Below are positions 43,458-54,495 of a DNA stretch of 64,000 bases, one piece after another. Source of the DNA: Paenibacillus glycanilyticus (lineage in GTDB: Bacteria; Bacillota; Bacilli; Paenibacillales; Paenibacillaceae); contig NZ_BSSQ01000010.1 of assembly GCF_030161375.1 (NCBI RefSeq), forward strand, positions 1 to 64,000, written 5' to 3'. The first letter of the stretch is position 1; the number at the start of each line of letters is the position of its first letter. A program made the position numbers and the translations under genes. The notes beneath the pieces were generated by a model that searched no databases, had not been told where the DNA came from, and worked only from the letters and a program-made list of their open reading frames with translations.

Positions 43458-45476
43458 TTAACCGATTTCATCCTCCTCGTACATAGACGCCTCCCGATCG
43501 CGGATATGACGCCGAAGCGTGGAAGCCATCTCCCGGTCAATGGAACCCTTCTCGTATAAGGATTGTACTTCCTCCCGCTCCGCCTGAATCGCTCTCCAGT
43601 GCAGCTCTTTCCGGGCTTCGTGAAAATGCTGGGTTTTATTCTTGGTATGGACCGGCATCGACCTCATTCTTTTGACGATTTGCTGATAATACGCAGTTAC
43701 GCATTCCGCGGGATCATCTTTCGTTCCCGGCACGCAACGGGCATCCATCTGATCGATAACCGCCTCCGAGCATTGGAGCCTCAAGCCCCGCAACACGTTA
43801 ATGTCGGCTTCCGAGAAAGCCAACTTTCGGTTGTTTGTAAATCCTGCCTTGATCTTCACCCAGAAGCCTTTCAGAACCATCTTCCACAAATGGAGACGGT
43901 TAGCCAGAATAAGTTCGATTTGATCCAACATCCCGAAATAGAATTCAGCATGTTTTTCATTAATAGCCCCTTTCTTCAATCGTTCCTCTACGTAGTTCCG
44001 TTCAATATCGAGCGCTTCAATCCGCATTTTCAATTCCTCTTCGCGCCTTTTCGGCATCTGCCGGTTGGGATTGTCCCTCATCTCGAGCGACATCATGAGC
44101 CTTTTATATTCCGCAATGACGGACTCTACCGCATGTTCATTCTTTTCATTGCTCACTTGCTCCAAATGGTCGACCGCCGCTCCCATCACTTTGACCTGCC
44201 ATTCCCGCTCTTCATGGGCTTTTTCAGACTCGTCGATAATTTCTCGTTTCTTCGCGATAATCGGCAGCAGAATGCTGGCCGAAAGAAGCGACAGAAGAAT
44301 GATAAACGCCGCAAGAAAAATAATCAAATCCCGCTGCGGAAAAGAGTTGCCGTTATTAAGCAGTATCGGAATGGAGAACGCACCCGCAAGGGTAACCGCA
44401 CCGCGCACCCCGGAAACCGTGGTCAGAATAATGACTTTGATGCTGTAGGCCTCTCTCTTAGCCGAACCAATCCGGGTGAATAGCGATGTCCAGACAAACC
44501 GCAGCAACAGAAGCAGGGCAAAAATAACAATGGCATACCAGATCACAACCGCGTTATTAAAGCCGGGATTCTTGAAAATAACAGACGTCACTTCGGGAAT
44601 TTGGATGCCTAAGATAACAAAAACGAGGCCATTCAGAATAAACAAGATCACCGACCAAGTATTCATAGATACCGTCTTTAATCTTGCAATGCTATGCTCG
44701 ACCCGATCGTCTTCTATCGCATGGACAATTCCCCCGGCTACTGCCGCGAGGATGCCGGAAACCCCGATTTCTTCCGCAACGAGATAAAGAATAAACGGAG
44801 TCACGAGCTGGAGCAACATATGCATCGTCTCATCTTCCAGTCCCGCCCTTCTAAGCAGCTGGCGGATACCTATAATAATGAAAGCAAGCACCGCACCGGC
44901 AAGCAAACCGCCAAGCGCAATAATCAAGAAGCTTATCGTTGCTTTTTGCAATGAAAAGACGCCTGTCATGGCCGCGGCGATCGCGAATTTGAAGGCCACA
45001 AGACCGGAGGCATCATTCATCAAGGCTTCCCCTTCGAGAAGCCGCATCAAGCTTTTGGGCAGCTGGACCCGGCTAGCCAAAGCGTTGACCGCAACCGGAT
45101 CTGTAGGCGACAAAATAGCCGCAAGGCCAAATGCCGCAGCAAGCGGAATCGATGGAATCATCCAGTGAATCGTATAGCCAACTACAACAACCGTTGCAAA
45201 TACAAGGCCGATGGAGAGCAGCAAGATTGGCGCGCGAAGCCGCCACAGCTCATCGCGCGGGGTATGTTTGCCGTCGTTATATAACAATGGCGCGATAAAC
45301 AGGATGAAGAACAGCTCGGGTTCCAAATGCAGATGCACGCCGAACGGAATAACCGCAATGACGGCCCCTAAAGCGATCTGAATCAGAGGAACCGGCACAA
45401 ATGGAATAAACCGGTAAATCACGTTGGAGACGCCAATAAGAATAAGCATAACAAGAACCACAATAAAGATTTCCAA
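43458..45476 (-). CDS. CPA1 family Na+/H+ antiporter
   Basis: A 672-residue cation/proton antiporter of the NhaP/YjcE group. About twelve helices span residues 1-410, with FGLAAILSPTDPVAVNALAS holding the transport-site motif and LMNDASGLVAFKFAIAA the conserved ND pair. A cytoplasmic helical tail of about 250 residues follows. The GTG at 45491 lies inside the GGTGGGGGG ribosome site; TTG at 45476 has about seven bases spacing and is the likely start. It extrudes Na+ (perhaps K+ or Li+) against protons. It stands alone. Confidence 0.9.
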   Translation of the reverse strand: MEIFIVVLVMLILIGVSNVIYRFIPFVPVPLIQIALGAVIAVIPFGVHLHLEPELFFILFIAPLLYNDGKHTPRDELWRLRAPILLLSIGLVFATVVVVGYTIHWMIPSIPLAAAFGLAAILSPTDPVAVNALASRVQLPKSLMRLLEGEALMNDASGLVAFKFAIAAAMTGVFSLQKATISFLIIALGGLLAGAVLAFIIIGIRQLLRRAGLEDETMHMLLQLVTPFILYLVAEEIGVSGILAAVAGGIVHAIEDDRVEHSIARLKTVSMNTWSVILFILNGLVFVILGIQIPEVTSVIFKNPGFNNAVVIWYAIVIFALLLLLRFVWTSLFTRIGSAKREAYSIKVIILTTVSGVRGAVTLAGAFSIPILLNNGNSFPQRDLIIFLAAFIILLSLLSASILLPIIAKKREIIDESEKAHEEREWQVKVMGAAVDHLEQVSNEKNEHAVESVIAEYKRLMMSLEMRDNPNRQMPKRREEELKMRIEALDIERNYVEERLKKGAINEKHAEFYFGMLDQIELILANRLHLWKMVLKGFWVKIKAGFTNNRKLAFSEADINVLRGLRLQCSEAVIDQMDARCVPGTKDDPAECVTAYYQQIVKRMRSMPVHTKNKTQHFHEARKELHWRAIQAEREEVQSLYEKGSIDREMASTLRRHIRDREASMYEEDEIG

Positions 45477-45649
45477 GCTTCTTCCCCCCACCTATTCCGC
45501 TATGTAAAAAGGACCAACCGCTTACAGCGCTCGATCCCCCAACTACTTCTGCTTTACCCGGAGTTTCTTATCTTGAACCACGAGTGGGCTCAAGCGCTAA
45601 TAGCTTGCTCTGGAGGTCAACATTTCATTCTGTGGAAAAAAGATCACGA

Positions 45650-45678
45650 AAAAAACCGCGGCGCCATCACCGCGGTTT
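45650..45678 (-). terminator. Intrinsic terminator after the MOSC gene
   Basis: The minus strand shows AAACCGCGG, an eight-base loop and CCGCGGTTT followed by a T-run. Confidence 0.9.
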
Positions 45679-45696
45679 CTCTCATAATTATATAGC

Positions 45697-46416
45697 TTAA
45701 TGTAAGATCACTTTGTCCCCTTGTTTGATGTTGCCGGTCTTGATAACGGAGGCATATACGCCAAAATGCAAATCGAATTCTTGGTTGACCTTCTTCAGCA
45801 GCGTTGGATCTTTCACCTGCGTGTCCGGGTCCATCGTAATGAGAACGCAGCGCTCACAAAAGCTGTCTACCTGAAGCTCAACTTCCCCAATGGTCAGTTT
45901 ATGACCGATCCAATCCCCTTCGTGAACGGAATCATCGGCAACCTGTACTACAAAGTTCGCGCGGAAACGGCGTTCATCAAGCTCTTTGCCCCATGTCTCC
46001 TGTAGCTTATTTAGGGAATGGTCCGTAATGAGCAGAATGCTTGCCCCGTCAACGGACAGCAGTTCGGGATGCTCCGCCTGCGGATGCGCTTGTTTGAAAT
46101 CCGACATCGTCAGCTTCTTGTCCGTTTGCTGTTGGATCTCTTCTAATAATTGTTCGTCCCAGCCATAAACCTTGCCATCCGGATTCGTAATTTGGATATC
46201 TCCGTTCCTGTAAACCGCATGGTAATTCAACAAATTAGGGATATTTCTGGCTGTTACGAATTTGTTCCAATCCTTTTTCGTCTCATCGTACAGCGTGACA
46301 AAACGGTCGCCCAACAAGCCGTATGGTTCAATTGGGCACTGCTCGAGCTTTTCTCCCGCAAAAGATTTGACCGGGTACCGGTAAATGTCATGAATTTGGC
46401 CAACCGTCGTCTTCAC
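45697..46416 (-). CDS. MOSC domain-containing protein
   Basis: A 239-residue protein with an N-terminal beta-barrel (DIYRYPVKSFAGEKLEQCPI, residues 10-29) and a C-terminal MOSC domain (RFRANFVVQVADDSVHEGDW) containing the conserved cysteine of VDSFCERCVLITMDP. MOSC proteins carry or transfer sulfur for molybdenum cofactor enzymes, as in mARC/YcbX. A separate modA gene occurs about 5 kb away, but there is no operon link. Confidence 0.92.
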   Translation of the reverse strand: MKTTVGQIHDIYRYPVKSFAGEKLEQCPIEPYGLLGDRFVTLYDETKKDWNKFVTARNIPNLLNYHAVYRNGDIQITNPDGKVYGWDEQLLEEIQQQTDKKLTMSDFKQAHPQAEHPELLSVDGASILLITDHSLNKLQETWGKELDERRFRANFVVQVADDSVHEGDWIGHKLTIGEVELQVDSFCERCVLITMDPDTQVKDPTLLKKVNQEFDLHFGVYASVIKTGNIKQGDKVILH

Positions 46417-46438
46417 GTCATTGCTTCCTCCATTGCTC

Positions 46439-46900
46439 TTATGTTCGTAACTCCATTAATTCTACCAGCCGACAATACTGCCACTCCCTCTCACTCGACA
46501 CGACTGACGCAACTACCGCCGCATCGGTGTTGTCACGAAGCGCCGTTACCGCATAGGCTGCGGCATGTACGGCATGGCTTGCCACATGGGCCGTTGCTGC
46601 CGCGTGCCCGGCCGCGCGGGCTGCACGGGAGGCGGCGCTGCTCGCAGTCAAGACATCGCGTGCCGCGGCATGCGCGGCAAACGCCGCTTTGCGCGCGGCG
46701 GACATCGGCAGTTCGCTTCGCGACCAAGCGCGGGCTGCCCGAATGGCCTCTTGCAGCCTCTTGTCTCCAGCGAACAACGATTCGAAGAAGGGATGGGCCC
46801 GCTCCGCGCAATCCGCTGCCCATAAAGCTAACCTTCGGTGATCGACTTGCTTGACCAGGTCAGAGATACGTCTATCCTCACCAATCAGCCCCTTCATCAT
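46439..46900 (-). CDS. Imm-5-like putative immunity protein
   Basis: A 153-residue protein with the pattern of the Imm-5-like/putative immunity family: RRLALWAADCAERAHPFFES near residue 20, then SARKAAFAAHAAARDVL and AAARAAGHAAATAHVASHAV-type Ala/His-rich helices. Such proteins are thought to protect against partner toxins, but no toxin gene is visible in the neighbourhood. ATG 46900 (followed by a second Met) is preceded by AGGTGATCG within the end of the DinB gene upstream; the frame's earlier ATG would overlap it. Probably co-transcribed with that gene. Confidence 0.8.
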   Translation of the reverse strand: MMKGLIGEDRRISDLVKQVDHRRLALWAADCAERAHPFFESLFAGDKRLQEAIRAARAWSRSELPMSAARKAAFAAHAAARDVLTASSAASRAARAAGHAAATAHVASHAVHAAAYAVTALRDNTDAAVVASVVSSEREWQYCRLVELMELRT

Positions 46901-46904
46901 ACGA

Positions 46905-47420
46905 TCACCTGTCGACTGTCGCTTTGTTCCATCTTTCTTCAATCTCCTTTATTTGTCTCAAATGATGACGGGTGTGCATCTCAATCAAGTCAAACCATTC
47001 TGTAGCATTTAGCCAGCCAAATCCGCCATGTCTTATTCTATAAGAAGGAAGGATTGAAGGAAGCTTCGTCTCCCATACCTCCATTTGTTCAATCAGATCC
47101 ATGAGATCATGCGCGTGCTGCTCTTTGCTCTTAGCATCGTTAGGGCTATATTCCATGCCCGGCGGCAATTTGATCTTTACCGGCGGAAACGCTTTCGCTG
47201 CGAACAACGTTTCTCCGGCTTCCGTCTTCCCTTGATTTAGGTCAGACCCCGCAATCGCGCATTGTTCTAAGTTATTTAAATACTCAAGCGCTACATCTTC
47301 GATATGGGCGTAAACCTGACCGATCGACCAAGTTCCAGGTTCAATGCGGTAACTCAATTGCTCTATCGAATACGAATCTAGTCGATTTATGTAAGAATGA
47401 ATGACTTCCTGCCCGCTCAT
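46905..47420 (-). CDS. DinB-like superfamily protein
   Basis: A 171-residue four-helix bundle of the DinB_2 type: YRIEPGTWSIGQVYAHIEDV near residue 25 and the metal-site-like IEMHTRHHLRQIKEIE near the C-terminus, whose histidines fit the family's metal ligands. Function is unknown; some relatives are thiol transferases. It lies a few bases before the immunity-like gene, whose ribosome site it contains. Confidence 0.85.
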   Translation of the reverse strand: MSGQEVIHSYINRLDSYSIEQLSYRIEPGTWSIGQVYAHIEDVALEYLNNLEQCAIAGSDLNQGKTEAGETLFAAKAFPPVKIKLPPGMEYSPNDAKSKEQHAHDLMDLIEQMEVWETKLPSILPSYRIRHGGFGWLNATEWFDLIEMHTRHHLRQIKEIEERWNKATVDR

Positions 47421-47577
47421 TGCCCACCTCTTCTACTAGTTTTCTTACTTCTAGTATATATGGTTTAGCGATAAGATTCATCTCTATGATCATTGCGCAT
47501 GGATCTTCACGGTTATTTATTAACCATATGCGTCTCTACCAGACCAGATTCAAGGAATTCATCATTAAGACGCGAAG

Positions 47578-47604
47578 AAGGGGCTACCCAATGGGCAGCC
47601 CCTT
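47578..47604 (-). terminator. Probable terminator after the allophanate hydrolase gene
   Basis: AAGGGGCT pairs with AGCCCCTT around an inner CCCA/TGGG, giving a long hairpin 13 bases past the stop. The minus-side T-run is short (TTCTTC), so efficiency is uncertain. Confidence 0.6.
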
Positions 47605-47616
47605 ATTATTTCCGTT

Positions 47617-49374
47617 CTATAGCGCCGCATCGGCCGTGTTCTTCGCTGCCAATGCCTTTCGCCAGCCTCCGTAGGAGGTGATGTCTTCAGCCCCAACTGA
47701 TCCGTATCCCTCGCAAATAAAACCAGGGATAATCGTGCCGTCTTGCAGTTCGACTTTGCCGATGCCAAGCGGTGCCGGAATTGCCGCCGTGAAGGAACCA
47801 AATGCGGCAAGTGGCATCTCCCATACCTCCAGTTCTATAGAAGCTCCGCCTTGCGGAAGCTTCAGAAGGCCAGGCTTAGGAGGCACGGTTTGCAGTCTCA
47901 TCAGCTTGTAAGTAGCCGAAGTCCGGTCTTCCCGGACGAACGTTGCTCTATGCTCCAGCATTTGGCGTTCGAGCGGCAAACCTCTCATATGCAGGCCGCA
48001 TACCGCAACGAGCGTGGATGGCTCGCGAACTTGCGATTCCCGAATCGCTTCGGCCAGTTCGAATAACGTCCCTTCCGCTCCGGATACGGCAAACAGCGTA
48101 ATGCCAAATGGCAAATCAACGTCCGCGTCGCCGGACTGAACCGCAAGCGCGCACAAATCAAGCAGATTACAATGATTCGTATACAGCCCCATTGCGCTAT
48201 TGGTCTTGACGGGATCTGCTGCCACCTGTTCGCGTGTCCATGTTCCGCCGGCCGTCGGCATAACAAGCACGGCTTCTTGTAGCAACTTCCGCGCTTCCAG
48301 CTTATAGCCTTGCAGCTTGTGGAAAGCGGTAAACACAGATGCCGCGTCAAATTCCGGTTTTGTTGCGCCGCGGAGCACCTGTTCGGTGACAGGGAACGTG
48401 ACACCCGGATTCGATTCGATAAACGAACCTAGTGCCGACCAACGCTCGGCAACCCAAGGCCCTTCGTATAACAAAGCGGCGGCGGCCTGGAACAGTTGAA
48501 TATCAACGTATTCAATAGGCAGCTTTAAGCTCTGCAGCCTGCTGACCGACTGCTCCCAAGCGTCGCGATAGGCATCGGCGAACGGTCCGTAGAAGGTCAA
48601 AGGCCCATCCGGAAGAATAAGCTTTCCTGGGAGCTTGCGCTCCCCAAAACCTACTTCCTTCGACCACGGGTCATCGGTCTGAATTCCCCGAACCACTTGG
48701 TCCACAAGTTCGGCATCCTCCAGCGTATGGGCAAATACCGTTACGCAATCGAGACTCTCGCATGCGGGCACTACCCCTTTGCTAGGCCATGCGCCAACGC
48801 TAGGCTTTAAGCCTACCAGATTATTCAGCGCTGCCGGCACCCTGCCCGATCCGGCTGTATCCGTACCGAGAGAAAAAGCTGCGTGCCCAAGCGCTACGGC
48901 TACCGCCGATCCTGAACTGGAGCCGCCGCTGATCAGTTCAGGCCGAAGCGAATTATGTGTCTCGCCATATGGACTTCTTGTCCCGACCAGTCCGGTTGCA
49001 AACTGGTCGAGATTTGTCTTGCCCACCGGAATTGCGCCTGCTTCTACGAGACGGGCAACAGCTGCCGCATGTTCGGAAGGCAGATAGGAATAATCTTCGC
49101 ACCCGGCGGTTGTTGGCATGCCGGCTACATCGATGTTGTCTTTGACCGCAAACGGAATTCCCCAGAGCGGCAAATGCGCACGGTCAAGCTTATCCAGACG
49201 ATCCAGGTAGCGCTGGATATAGGCCAGAGATGGCGGTGTAATCCAAATATGTTTGTCTTTGTCCGCTTGCGCGCGATCGATAATCGTCTGAACAACTTGC
49301 TCGGGAGTTAAGGTTCCGTTCAAATACCGGTCACGGAGCGCTGTAATGGTGATGGGCAATTGAGTTTCACTCAT
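47617..49374 (-). CDS. atzF: Allophanate hydrolase (AtzF)
   Basis: An amidase-signature enzyme of 585 residues that splits allophanate into ammonia and CO2. The Ser-cisSer-Lys triad is visible in FAVKDNIDVAG (Lys near residue 82), in ISGGSSSGSAVAVALGHAAF (cis-Ser) and in GTDTAGSGRVPAALNN (nucleophile Ser, about residue 180). A C-terminal domain follows residue 450 (VCGLHMRGLPLERQM). Its ATG overlaps the urea carboxylase stop by four bases, so the two are coupled. It is the last gene of the guanidine riboswitch-controlled unit. Confidence 0.95.
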   Translation of the reverse strand: MSETQLPITITALRDRYLNGTLTPEQVVQTIIDRAQADKDKHIWITPPSLAYIQRYLDRLDKLDRAHLPLWGIPFAVKDNIDVAGMPTTAGCEDYSYLPSEHAAAVARLVEAGAIPVGKTNLDQFATGLVGTRSPYGETHNSLRPELISGGSSSGSAVAVALGHAAFSLGTDTAGSGRVPAALNNLVGLKPSVGAWPSKGVVPACESLDCVTVFAHTLEDAELVDQVVRGIQTDDPWSKEVGFGERKLPGKLILPDGPLTFYGPFADAYRDAWEQSVSRLQSLKLPIEYVDIQLFQAAAALLYEGPWVAERWSALGSFIESNPGVTFPVTEQVLRGATKPEFDAASVFTAFHKLQGYKLEARKLLQEAVLVMPTAGGTWTREQVAADPVKTNSAMGLYTNHCNLLDLCALAVQSGDADVDLPFGITLFAVSGAEGTLFELAEAIRESQVREPSTLVAVCGLHMRGLPLERQMLEHRATFVREDRTSATYKLMRLQTVPPKPGLLKLPQGGASIELEVWEMPLAAFGSFTAAIPAPLGIGKVELQDGTIIPGFICEGYGSVGAEDITSYGGWRKALAAKNTADAAL

Positions 49375-52300
49375 ACGTTTGTCAACTCCCTTTCCGATTG
49401 TTTGGAAATGCCGATGATCAATTGACCGGCGTTTACGCCGTCGCCTGGTTTGACGTGTACAGAATGCACTACGCCGTCAAACGGAGCCACTTGCGAGAAT
49501 TCCATTTTCATCGATTCTACTATAATAAGCGTATCGCCTTTTTTAATGGCATCTCCCGGATTAACGAGCACTTTCCAGACGCTGCCCGGCATCGAGCATT
49601 TCATGGCATCCACATCCGAAGGAAGCTCCTCGTCGCTTACAGGCTTCGAAGAATCTTGCTCGGATACGTATTCGGCAAGTCCAAGCTCTTTCCAACGCTC
49701 GCGTTCTTCATCAAACGCTTGTTTCTGCTGACTGCGGAACTTTCCGGCGCTCTCCTCGATCGACTCCAGGAACTGCAAGTATTCCCCGAGATCAAATGTC
49801 GTCTCCGTAATTTCGGCTTCGAACCGTCCGCGCGGGAAATCTTCCCGAAGCTGGAGCAATTCCTCTGCCGTAACCGGATAGAATTGAATTTGGTCGAAGA
49901 AACGAAGCAGCCAAGGCTTGCCGGCTTGGAAGCTATCCGTTGAACGGAGTTTATTCCACATTTGAATTGTACGGCCAACAAATTGATAACCACCCGGACC
50001 TTCCATACCGTAGACGCACATGTAGGCGCCGCCGATGCCTACCGCATTCTCCGGCGTCCACGTACGTGCCGGGTTGTATTTCGTTGTAACAAGACGATGG
50101 CGCGGATCGATAGGCGTAGCAAGCGGTGCTCCCAGATATACATCCCCTAGACCAAGCACGAGATAACTTGCGTCAAATACGATTCGCTGCACGTCATCGA
50201 TGCTATCAAGGCCGTTTACTCTTCTAATAAACTCCAAGTTACTTGGGCACCATGGCGCATCCGGACGAACGTTTTGCTGATAACGGTCAATCGCCAGCTG
50301 CGTTGCCGGATCATCCCAGGATAGCGGAAGACGGACAATACGCGAAGGAACGCGGATGGATTCCAGCGGCGGCAAGCTGCTGTCGATGGCAAGCAGACGT
50401 TCGGCAGCCTCACGGACAGTCATTTTCTTCGCATCGATATGCACCTGAACCGAACGGACGCCAGGCGTTAGGTCCAATACCGGAATGGTACCGCTCTCCC
50501 GGATTGCTTCCACCAGAGCATGCACTTGGAAACGGAGAAGCAGATCAAGCTCCAGAGAGCCGTATTCCACGAGCAGATTCTCGTCGCCGCTGCAGCGGAT
50601 CGTAATCGGGAACTTGCGCCTCGCATCTTCGCTGAACAGAATCGGATATTCCGGCGAGAACGAAGCATGAACGTCCGGCAAACCGCTGACATACCATTCA
50701 TCGACATTGCCGTCTTCGATTCCTTCCAGCATCTCTTCTTGTTCTTTGCGGAGTTGTTCCGCTTCTTCCAGCGTAACCAACTGGAAGCGGACTTTATCGC
50801 CCGGATGCAGCTGGCCCAGCTTCCAGAATTCAGCCGAAGCTGTCGTTACCGGGCAGACGAAGCCGCCAAGACTTGGACCGTCTGGACCAAGCAGGATCGG
50901 CATATCGCCGGTCAGATCCAATGTACCAACCGCATAGGCATTATCATGAATGTTGGATGGATGAAGTCCCGCTTCTCCTCCGTCTTCTCTTTCCCAGAGC
51001 GGTGCAGGTCCAATAAGGCGCACGCCCGTTCTCGAACTATTGAAGTGAACCTCAAAAGTTGTATTCGCAAGCTGCTCCAAATATTCAGGCTTCAGAAACT
51101 CGCTTGTGCAATGAGGGCCAGGAATAACGCCAATCGTCCATTCCCGGGTAATCGATGGCTGAAGCTTATTTGGCAGAGGAGATTTCACGTTAACCAGCTC
51201 TGCCCCTTGAAGAAGGTTTACGCCAAGCACGTCGCCCGTGCGAAGCGCTCTGCCGCCATGTCCGCCAAAGCCGCCTAACGTAAAGGTAGACGCGCTGCCG
51301 AGGATATGCGGCATATCGAATCCGCCTTCAATAAGCAAGTAAGTGCGCAGACCTGCTTCCGACTCCCCGAAGCTCAGCACCTGACCACGTTCTGCCCGGA
51401 TCGGCGTGTACATCTTAATAGGAGCATCGTCCAAAGCCGCCTGCATATCCGCACCCGTCACACAGAACAACATGGAACTGCGGAACTTGTACGAACCGCC
51501 GCGAAGCGTCAGTTCCAGGCCGCTTGCCTGATCCTTATTGCCAAGCAGCTTGTTGCCGATACGGAAGGCCAACGGATCCATCGGACCGCAAGGCGGAACC
51601 CCAACATCCCAATGACCAACCCGGCCCGGATAATCTTGCACCGTCGTTTGAACGCCGCCATCAAGCACTTCAAGCGCATTTTCCGATGGCATAAAACCAT
51701 TAAGCAGCTGCGTATAGACATCCCCGCTCGTAAATTGGCTCTCATCTAGCAACGCTTGCACATATTGCAGATTCGTTGTGATGCCATAGAATCTAGTCTC
51801 ATTCAAAGCTTGCTTCAGCTTGGCAATGGCATCTTCTCGATCCTCGCCATGCACGATTACTTTGGCGAGCATAGGATCATATAACGTCGTAACCGTAATA
51901 CCGTCCCGAACCCAAGTTTCCGTGCGCGCATCATTTGCAAACAACGCTTGGTCCAGCTGTCCCGCGCTTGGACGGAACCCTTGCAGGCAATCTTCGGCGT
52001 AGATTCTTGCTTGGATACTATGGCCTTTGGATGCGGGCACCAGAGATTCGAGGCCCGTTAATTCACCGGCTGCCTCTTTCACCATCCACTCCACCAGGTC
52101 AAGCCCTAGCACTTCTTCCGTTACGCCATGCTCGACTTGCAGGCGGGTATTGACCTCAAGGAAATAAAACTTGCAGCTTGCAGGGTCATACAGGAACTCC
52201 ACCGTTCCCGCGCTGCGATAACCAGCAACTGCTGCGAGACGTTTGGCGCAAGCCAATATTTCGGCGCGGACTTCGGCAGGAAATTGCGGTGCCGGGCTTT

Positions 52301-53018
52301 CTTCCACTACCTTCTGATTGCGGCGCTGCACGGAGCAGTCCCGTTCGCCAAGCGCAACCACTTCACCAAACCCGTTTCCGAAAATTTGCACCTCGACGTG
52401 ACGGGCTTTCGCAATATATTTCTCAAGGAACATGCCGCCATTTTTGAAGTTAGCTTCAGCCAGGTGGCGTACGCTGTCAAAAGCCGCGCGAAGCGCTTCT
52501 TCGTCCGAGCATACGCGCATGCCGATGCCTCCGCCGCCAGCCGTACTTTTTAGAATAACCGGATAACCAATCACTTCGGCATGGGCAACGGCTTCGTCCA
52601 ATTCGGTCAGAAGAGGAGTACCCGGAAGCAGCGGTACCGCCGCTTTCTCTGCCAGCTCGCGCGCAGAATGCTTCAGGCCAAAAGCTTCCATCTGTTCCGG
52701 AGTTGGCCCGATGAATACAATGTCGTTCTCGCGGCAGGCACGGGCAAAGTCGGCATTCTCGCTCAAGAAGCCATAACCGGGATGAATCGCTTGCGCTCCC
52801 GTGTCTTTGGCAATCTGCAAGATCAGATCGGCGTTCAAATAACTTTCCTTCGCAGGGCCTTCTCCGAGCAGCACCGCTTCATCCGCCAGATCAACATGAA
52901 GGCTGTCTTGGTCGGCCTTCGTATATACGGCTACGGAAGCAATCCCCATCTTGCGCAGCGTTCTTTCTATTCGAACGGCAATAGCTCCCCGATTGGCAAT
53001 CAATACTTTTGTAAACAT
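49371..53018 (-). CDS. Urea/guanidine carboxylase
   Basis: A 1,215-residue biotin enzyme. Residues 1-450 are the biotin carboxylase (ATP-grasp [39 protein letters not shown]). Residues 470-790 are the KipA/KipI-like carboxyltransferase half ([19 protein letters not shown]), followed by the second half to about residue 1040. The BCCP domain ends the protein ([10 protein letters not shown], with the biotinyl Lys). Enzymes next to guanidine-I riboswitches and DUF1989 genes are reported to act on guanidine better than urea, so guanidine carboxylase is the likely role. It overlaps the allophanate hydrolase gene by four bases. Confidence 0.93.
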   Translation of the reverse strand: MFTKVLIANRGAIAVRIERTLRKMGIASVAVYTKADQDSLHVDLADEAVLLGEGPAKESYLNADLILQIAKDTGAQAIHPGYGFLSENADFARACRENDIVFIGPTPEQMEAFGLKHSARELAEKAAVPLLPGTPLLTELDEAVAHAEVIGYPVILKSTAGGGGIGMRVCSDEEALRAAFDSVRHLAEANFKNGGMFLEKYIAKARHVEVQIFGNGFGEVVALGERDCSVQRRNQKVVEESPAPQFPAEVRAEILACAKRLAAVAGYRSAGTVEFLYDPASCKFYFLEVNTRLQVEHGVTEEVLGLDLVEWMVKEAAGELTGLESLVPASKGHSIQARIYAEDCLQGFRPSAGQLDQALFANDARTETWVRDGITVTTLYDPMLAKVIVHGEDREDAIAKLKQALNETRFYGITTNLQYVQALLDESQFTSGDVYTQLLNGFMPSENALEVLDGGVQTTVQDYPGRVGHWDVGVPPCGPMDPLAFRIGNKLLGNKDQASGLELTLRGGSYKFRSSMLFCVTGADMQAALDDAPIKMYTPIRAERGQVLSFGESEAGLRTYLLIEGGFDMPHILGSASTFTLGGFGGHGGRALRTGDVLGVNLLQGAELVNVKSPLPNKLQPSITREWTIGVIPGPHCTSEFLKPEYLEQLANTTFEVHFNSSRTGVRLIGPAPLWEREDGGEAGLHPSNIHDNAYAVGTLDLTGDMPILLGPDGPSLGGFVCPVTTASAEFWKLGQLHPGDKVRFQLVTLEEAEQLRKEQEEMLEGIEDGNVDEWYVSGLPDVHASFSPEYPILFSEDARRKFPITIRCSGDENLLVEYGSLELDLLLRFQVHALVEAIRESGTIPVLDLTPGVRSVQVHIDAKKMTVREAAERLLAIDSSLPPLESIRVPSRIVRLPLSWDDPATQLAIDRYQQNVRPDAPWCPSNLEFIRRVNGLDSIDDVQRIVFDASYLVLGLGDVYLGAPLATPIDPRHRLVTTKYNPARTWTPENAVGIGGAYMCVYGMEGPGGYQFVGRTIQMWNKLRSTDSFQAGKPWLLRFFDQIQFYPVTAEELLQLREDFPRGRFEAEITETTFDLGEYLQFLESIEESAGKFRSQQKQAFDEERERWKELGLAEYVSEQDSSKPVSDEELPSDVDAMKCSMPGSVWKVLVNPGDAIKKGDTLIIVESMKMEFSQVAPFDGVVHSVHVKPGDGVNAGQLIIGISKQSERELTNV

Positions 53019-53047
53019 AGCAACCTCTCCTCTTCTCCCAAGTTGGT

Positions 53048-53698
53048 CTAGCTGTTCCAGATCAAGACGCGAATCGGCGTCGGATTATATGCGTTGCATG
53101 GATTATTAAGCTGTGGACAATTGCTGATCAGCACCGCCGTGCGGCCTACGGATTGCATTTCCACATAAGCTCCCGGCGAGGAGACACCGTCATCGAATTT
53201 CAATCCGCCTTCCGGCGTAACCGGCACGTTCATAAAAAAGTTCACGTTAGGAGCAAGATCTCGCTTGCCGTATGTCTCCCCCCGTTGTGCTAGTTGCAGC
53301 ATGAAGGTATCTCGGCAGTTGTGCATGTGCAGCTTCTCATGCGCGTATCGCACGGTATTGCTTTGCGCGGAGCAGGAACCGCCCACCGTATCGTGGCGAC
53401 CGCAGGTGTCCGCTACGATCTTCACAAGTTCTTTGCCGGATTCGGCCAGCAGAACCGAGCCGGTTGTTAAGTAAATGTTCTGTTGATTCGTCATCGTAGC
53501 AACCGCGCTGTAATGATCCTCCGCGTTATCCGCGTCATAGAACAACGTATCCGCCGCCTGGTTCCCCTCCAGATCCACGATGCGAAGCACTTGGCCCGGT
53601 TCCAGATCATGCATCCAGCCGTCCCCCGCCAAAATCACTTCATTATAGATAGCGGCCTCCGGCACGCGCGTACTTTCAACTCGGTTAAAGCTTCCCAT
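53048..53698 (-). CDS. Urea carboxylase-associated protein 2 (DUF1989), probable carboxyguanidine deiminase subunit
   Basis: A 216-residue DUF1989 protein with the conserved Cys/His region [19 protein letters not shown] (near residue 98) and [15 protein letters not shown]. In Pseudomonas, the paired DUF1989 proteins next to guanidine carboxylase form a carboxyguanidine deiminase that yields allophanate and ammonia; the same role is inferred here from position. It lies between the other DUF1989 gene (about 50 bases away) and the carboxylase (about 29 bases away). Confidence 0.88.
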   Translation of the reverse strand: MGSFNRVESTRVPEAAIYNEVILAGDGWMHDLEPGQVLRIVDLEGNQAADTLFYDADNAEDHYSAVATMTNQQNIYLTTGSVLLAESGKELVKIVADTCGRHDTVGGSCSAQSNTVRYAHEKLHMHNCRDTFMLQLAQRGETYGKRDLAPNVNFFMNVPVTPEGGLKFDDGVSSPGAYVEMQSVGRTAVLISNCPQLNNPCNAYNPTPIRVLIWNS

Positions 53699-53748
53699 AA
53701 GTGATCTCCCCTTCTATGAACGAAATTCAAGTTATTGCAATATTCCGT

Positions 53749-54471
53749 CTATTGTAGTTCCAGCAATTTGTAGTAGTCCCATGTATTCTCGAATGCTCTG
53801 CGATTCTCCGGTCTGAAGTTCAAACAATAATCCTCGTCGTTCACCGGCTCAGCCGTTGATACCTCTATGTGTACGGGCACAGAAGGATACTCGGTTCTGG
53901 AATCCAGCGGGTTAGGCGTATTCGATATCACCAGCAAGATATCCATTTCCGTGCGCAGCACAACAGTTGCCCCAGCCGGACAATGATCAGGCACGCCATG
54001 CATTTGCCCTTCGTTATCCACGTATACTTTGGAAAATAAATTCACAACCGGCGACATATCCCTCACGCCAAGACCGTTTCGCGTAAGCTCTACGGCGAAG
54101 TTTTCTTGTCCGGATCTGAACCATTCGTTTCGCGATTCCTGATAAGTCGTCTTGCCGTATTTCCGATCGGTCAAAGCTCTTGTCGTGTAGCCGCAGATCG
54201 TATCATGCCAGCCCAAGCTATCTTCGACCAAGCTTGCCAACACCCGTCCGTTATCGCTCATCAGCGTATTCCCTTTTGTCAGATGCGCCGTATATTGCGC
54301 CTTCAGGGAGTCTGGCATATTGTAGCGTTCAGTCAAATCCTTGGCGTTAAATAGCATAAGCGAAAGATTAGCGCCGGCTTCCGCAGCGGTGAACCGGATC
54401 AGCCTGCCGCGTCTTATAACCCCCGACCATTTCTCCCCTGCCCGAACTGAAGTATTCCAAATGCTGCTCAT
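53749..54471 (-). CDS. Urea carboxylase-associated protein 1 (DUF1989), probable carboxyguanidine deiminase subunit
   Basis: A 240-residue DUF1989 protein, the first gene after a guanidine-I riboswitch. Conserved stretches include EDSLGWHDTICGYTTRALTD (near residue 106) and GVPDHCPAGATVVLRTEMDI. It is expected to pair with the second DUF1989 protein to deiminate carboxyguanidine before allophanate hydrolase acts. The assignment to subunit type is by gene order (UAAP1, UAAP2, carboxylase, hydrolase), which is common. Confidence 0.88.
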   Translation of the reverse strand: MSSIWNTSVRAGEKWSGVIRRGRLIRFTAAEAGANLSLMLFNAKDLTERYNMPDSLKAQYTAHLTKGNTLMSDNGRVLASLVEDSLGWHDTICGYTTRALTDRKYGKTTYQESRNEWFRSGQENFAVELTRNGLGVRDMSPVVNLFSKVYVDNEGQMHGVPDHCPAGATVVLRTEMDILLVISNTPNPLDSRTEYPSVPVHIEVSTAEPVNDEDYCLNFRPENRRAFENTWDYYKLLELQ

Positions 54472-54495
54472 CCTATTTCCCCCTTAGGTAAAATA

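Noticed and set aside
45492..45650. A cation riboswitch in the leader of the Na+/H+ antiporter.
   Set aside because: Some local pairing is present, but I could not match it to a known sodium, lithium, manganese or c-di-AMP aptamer.
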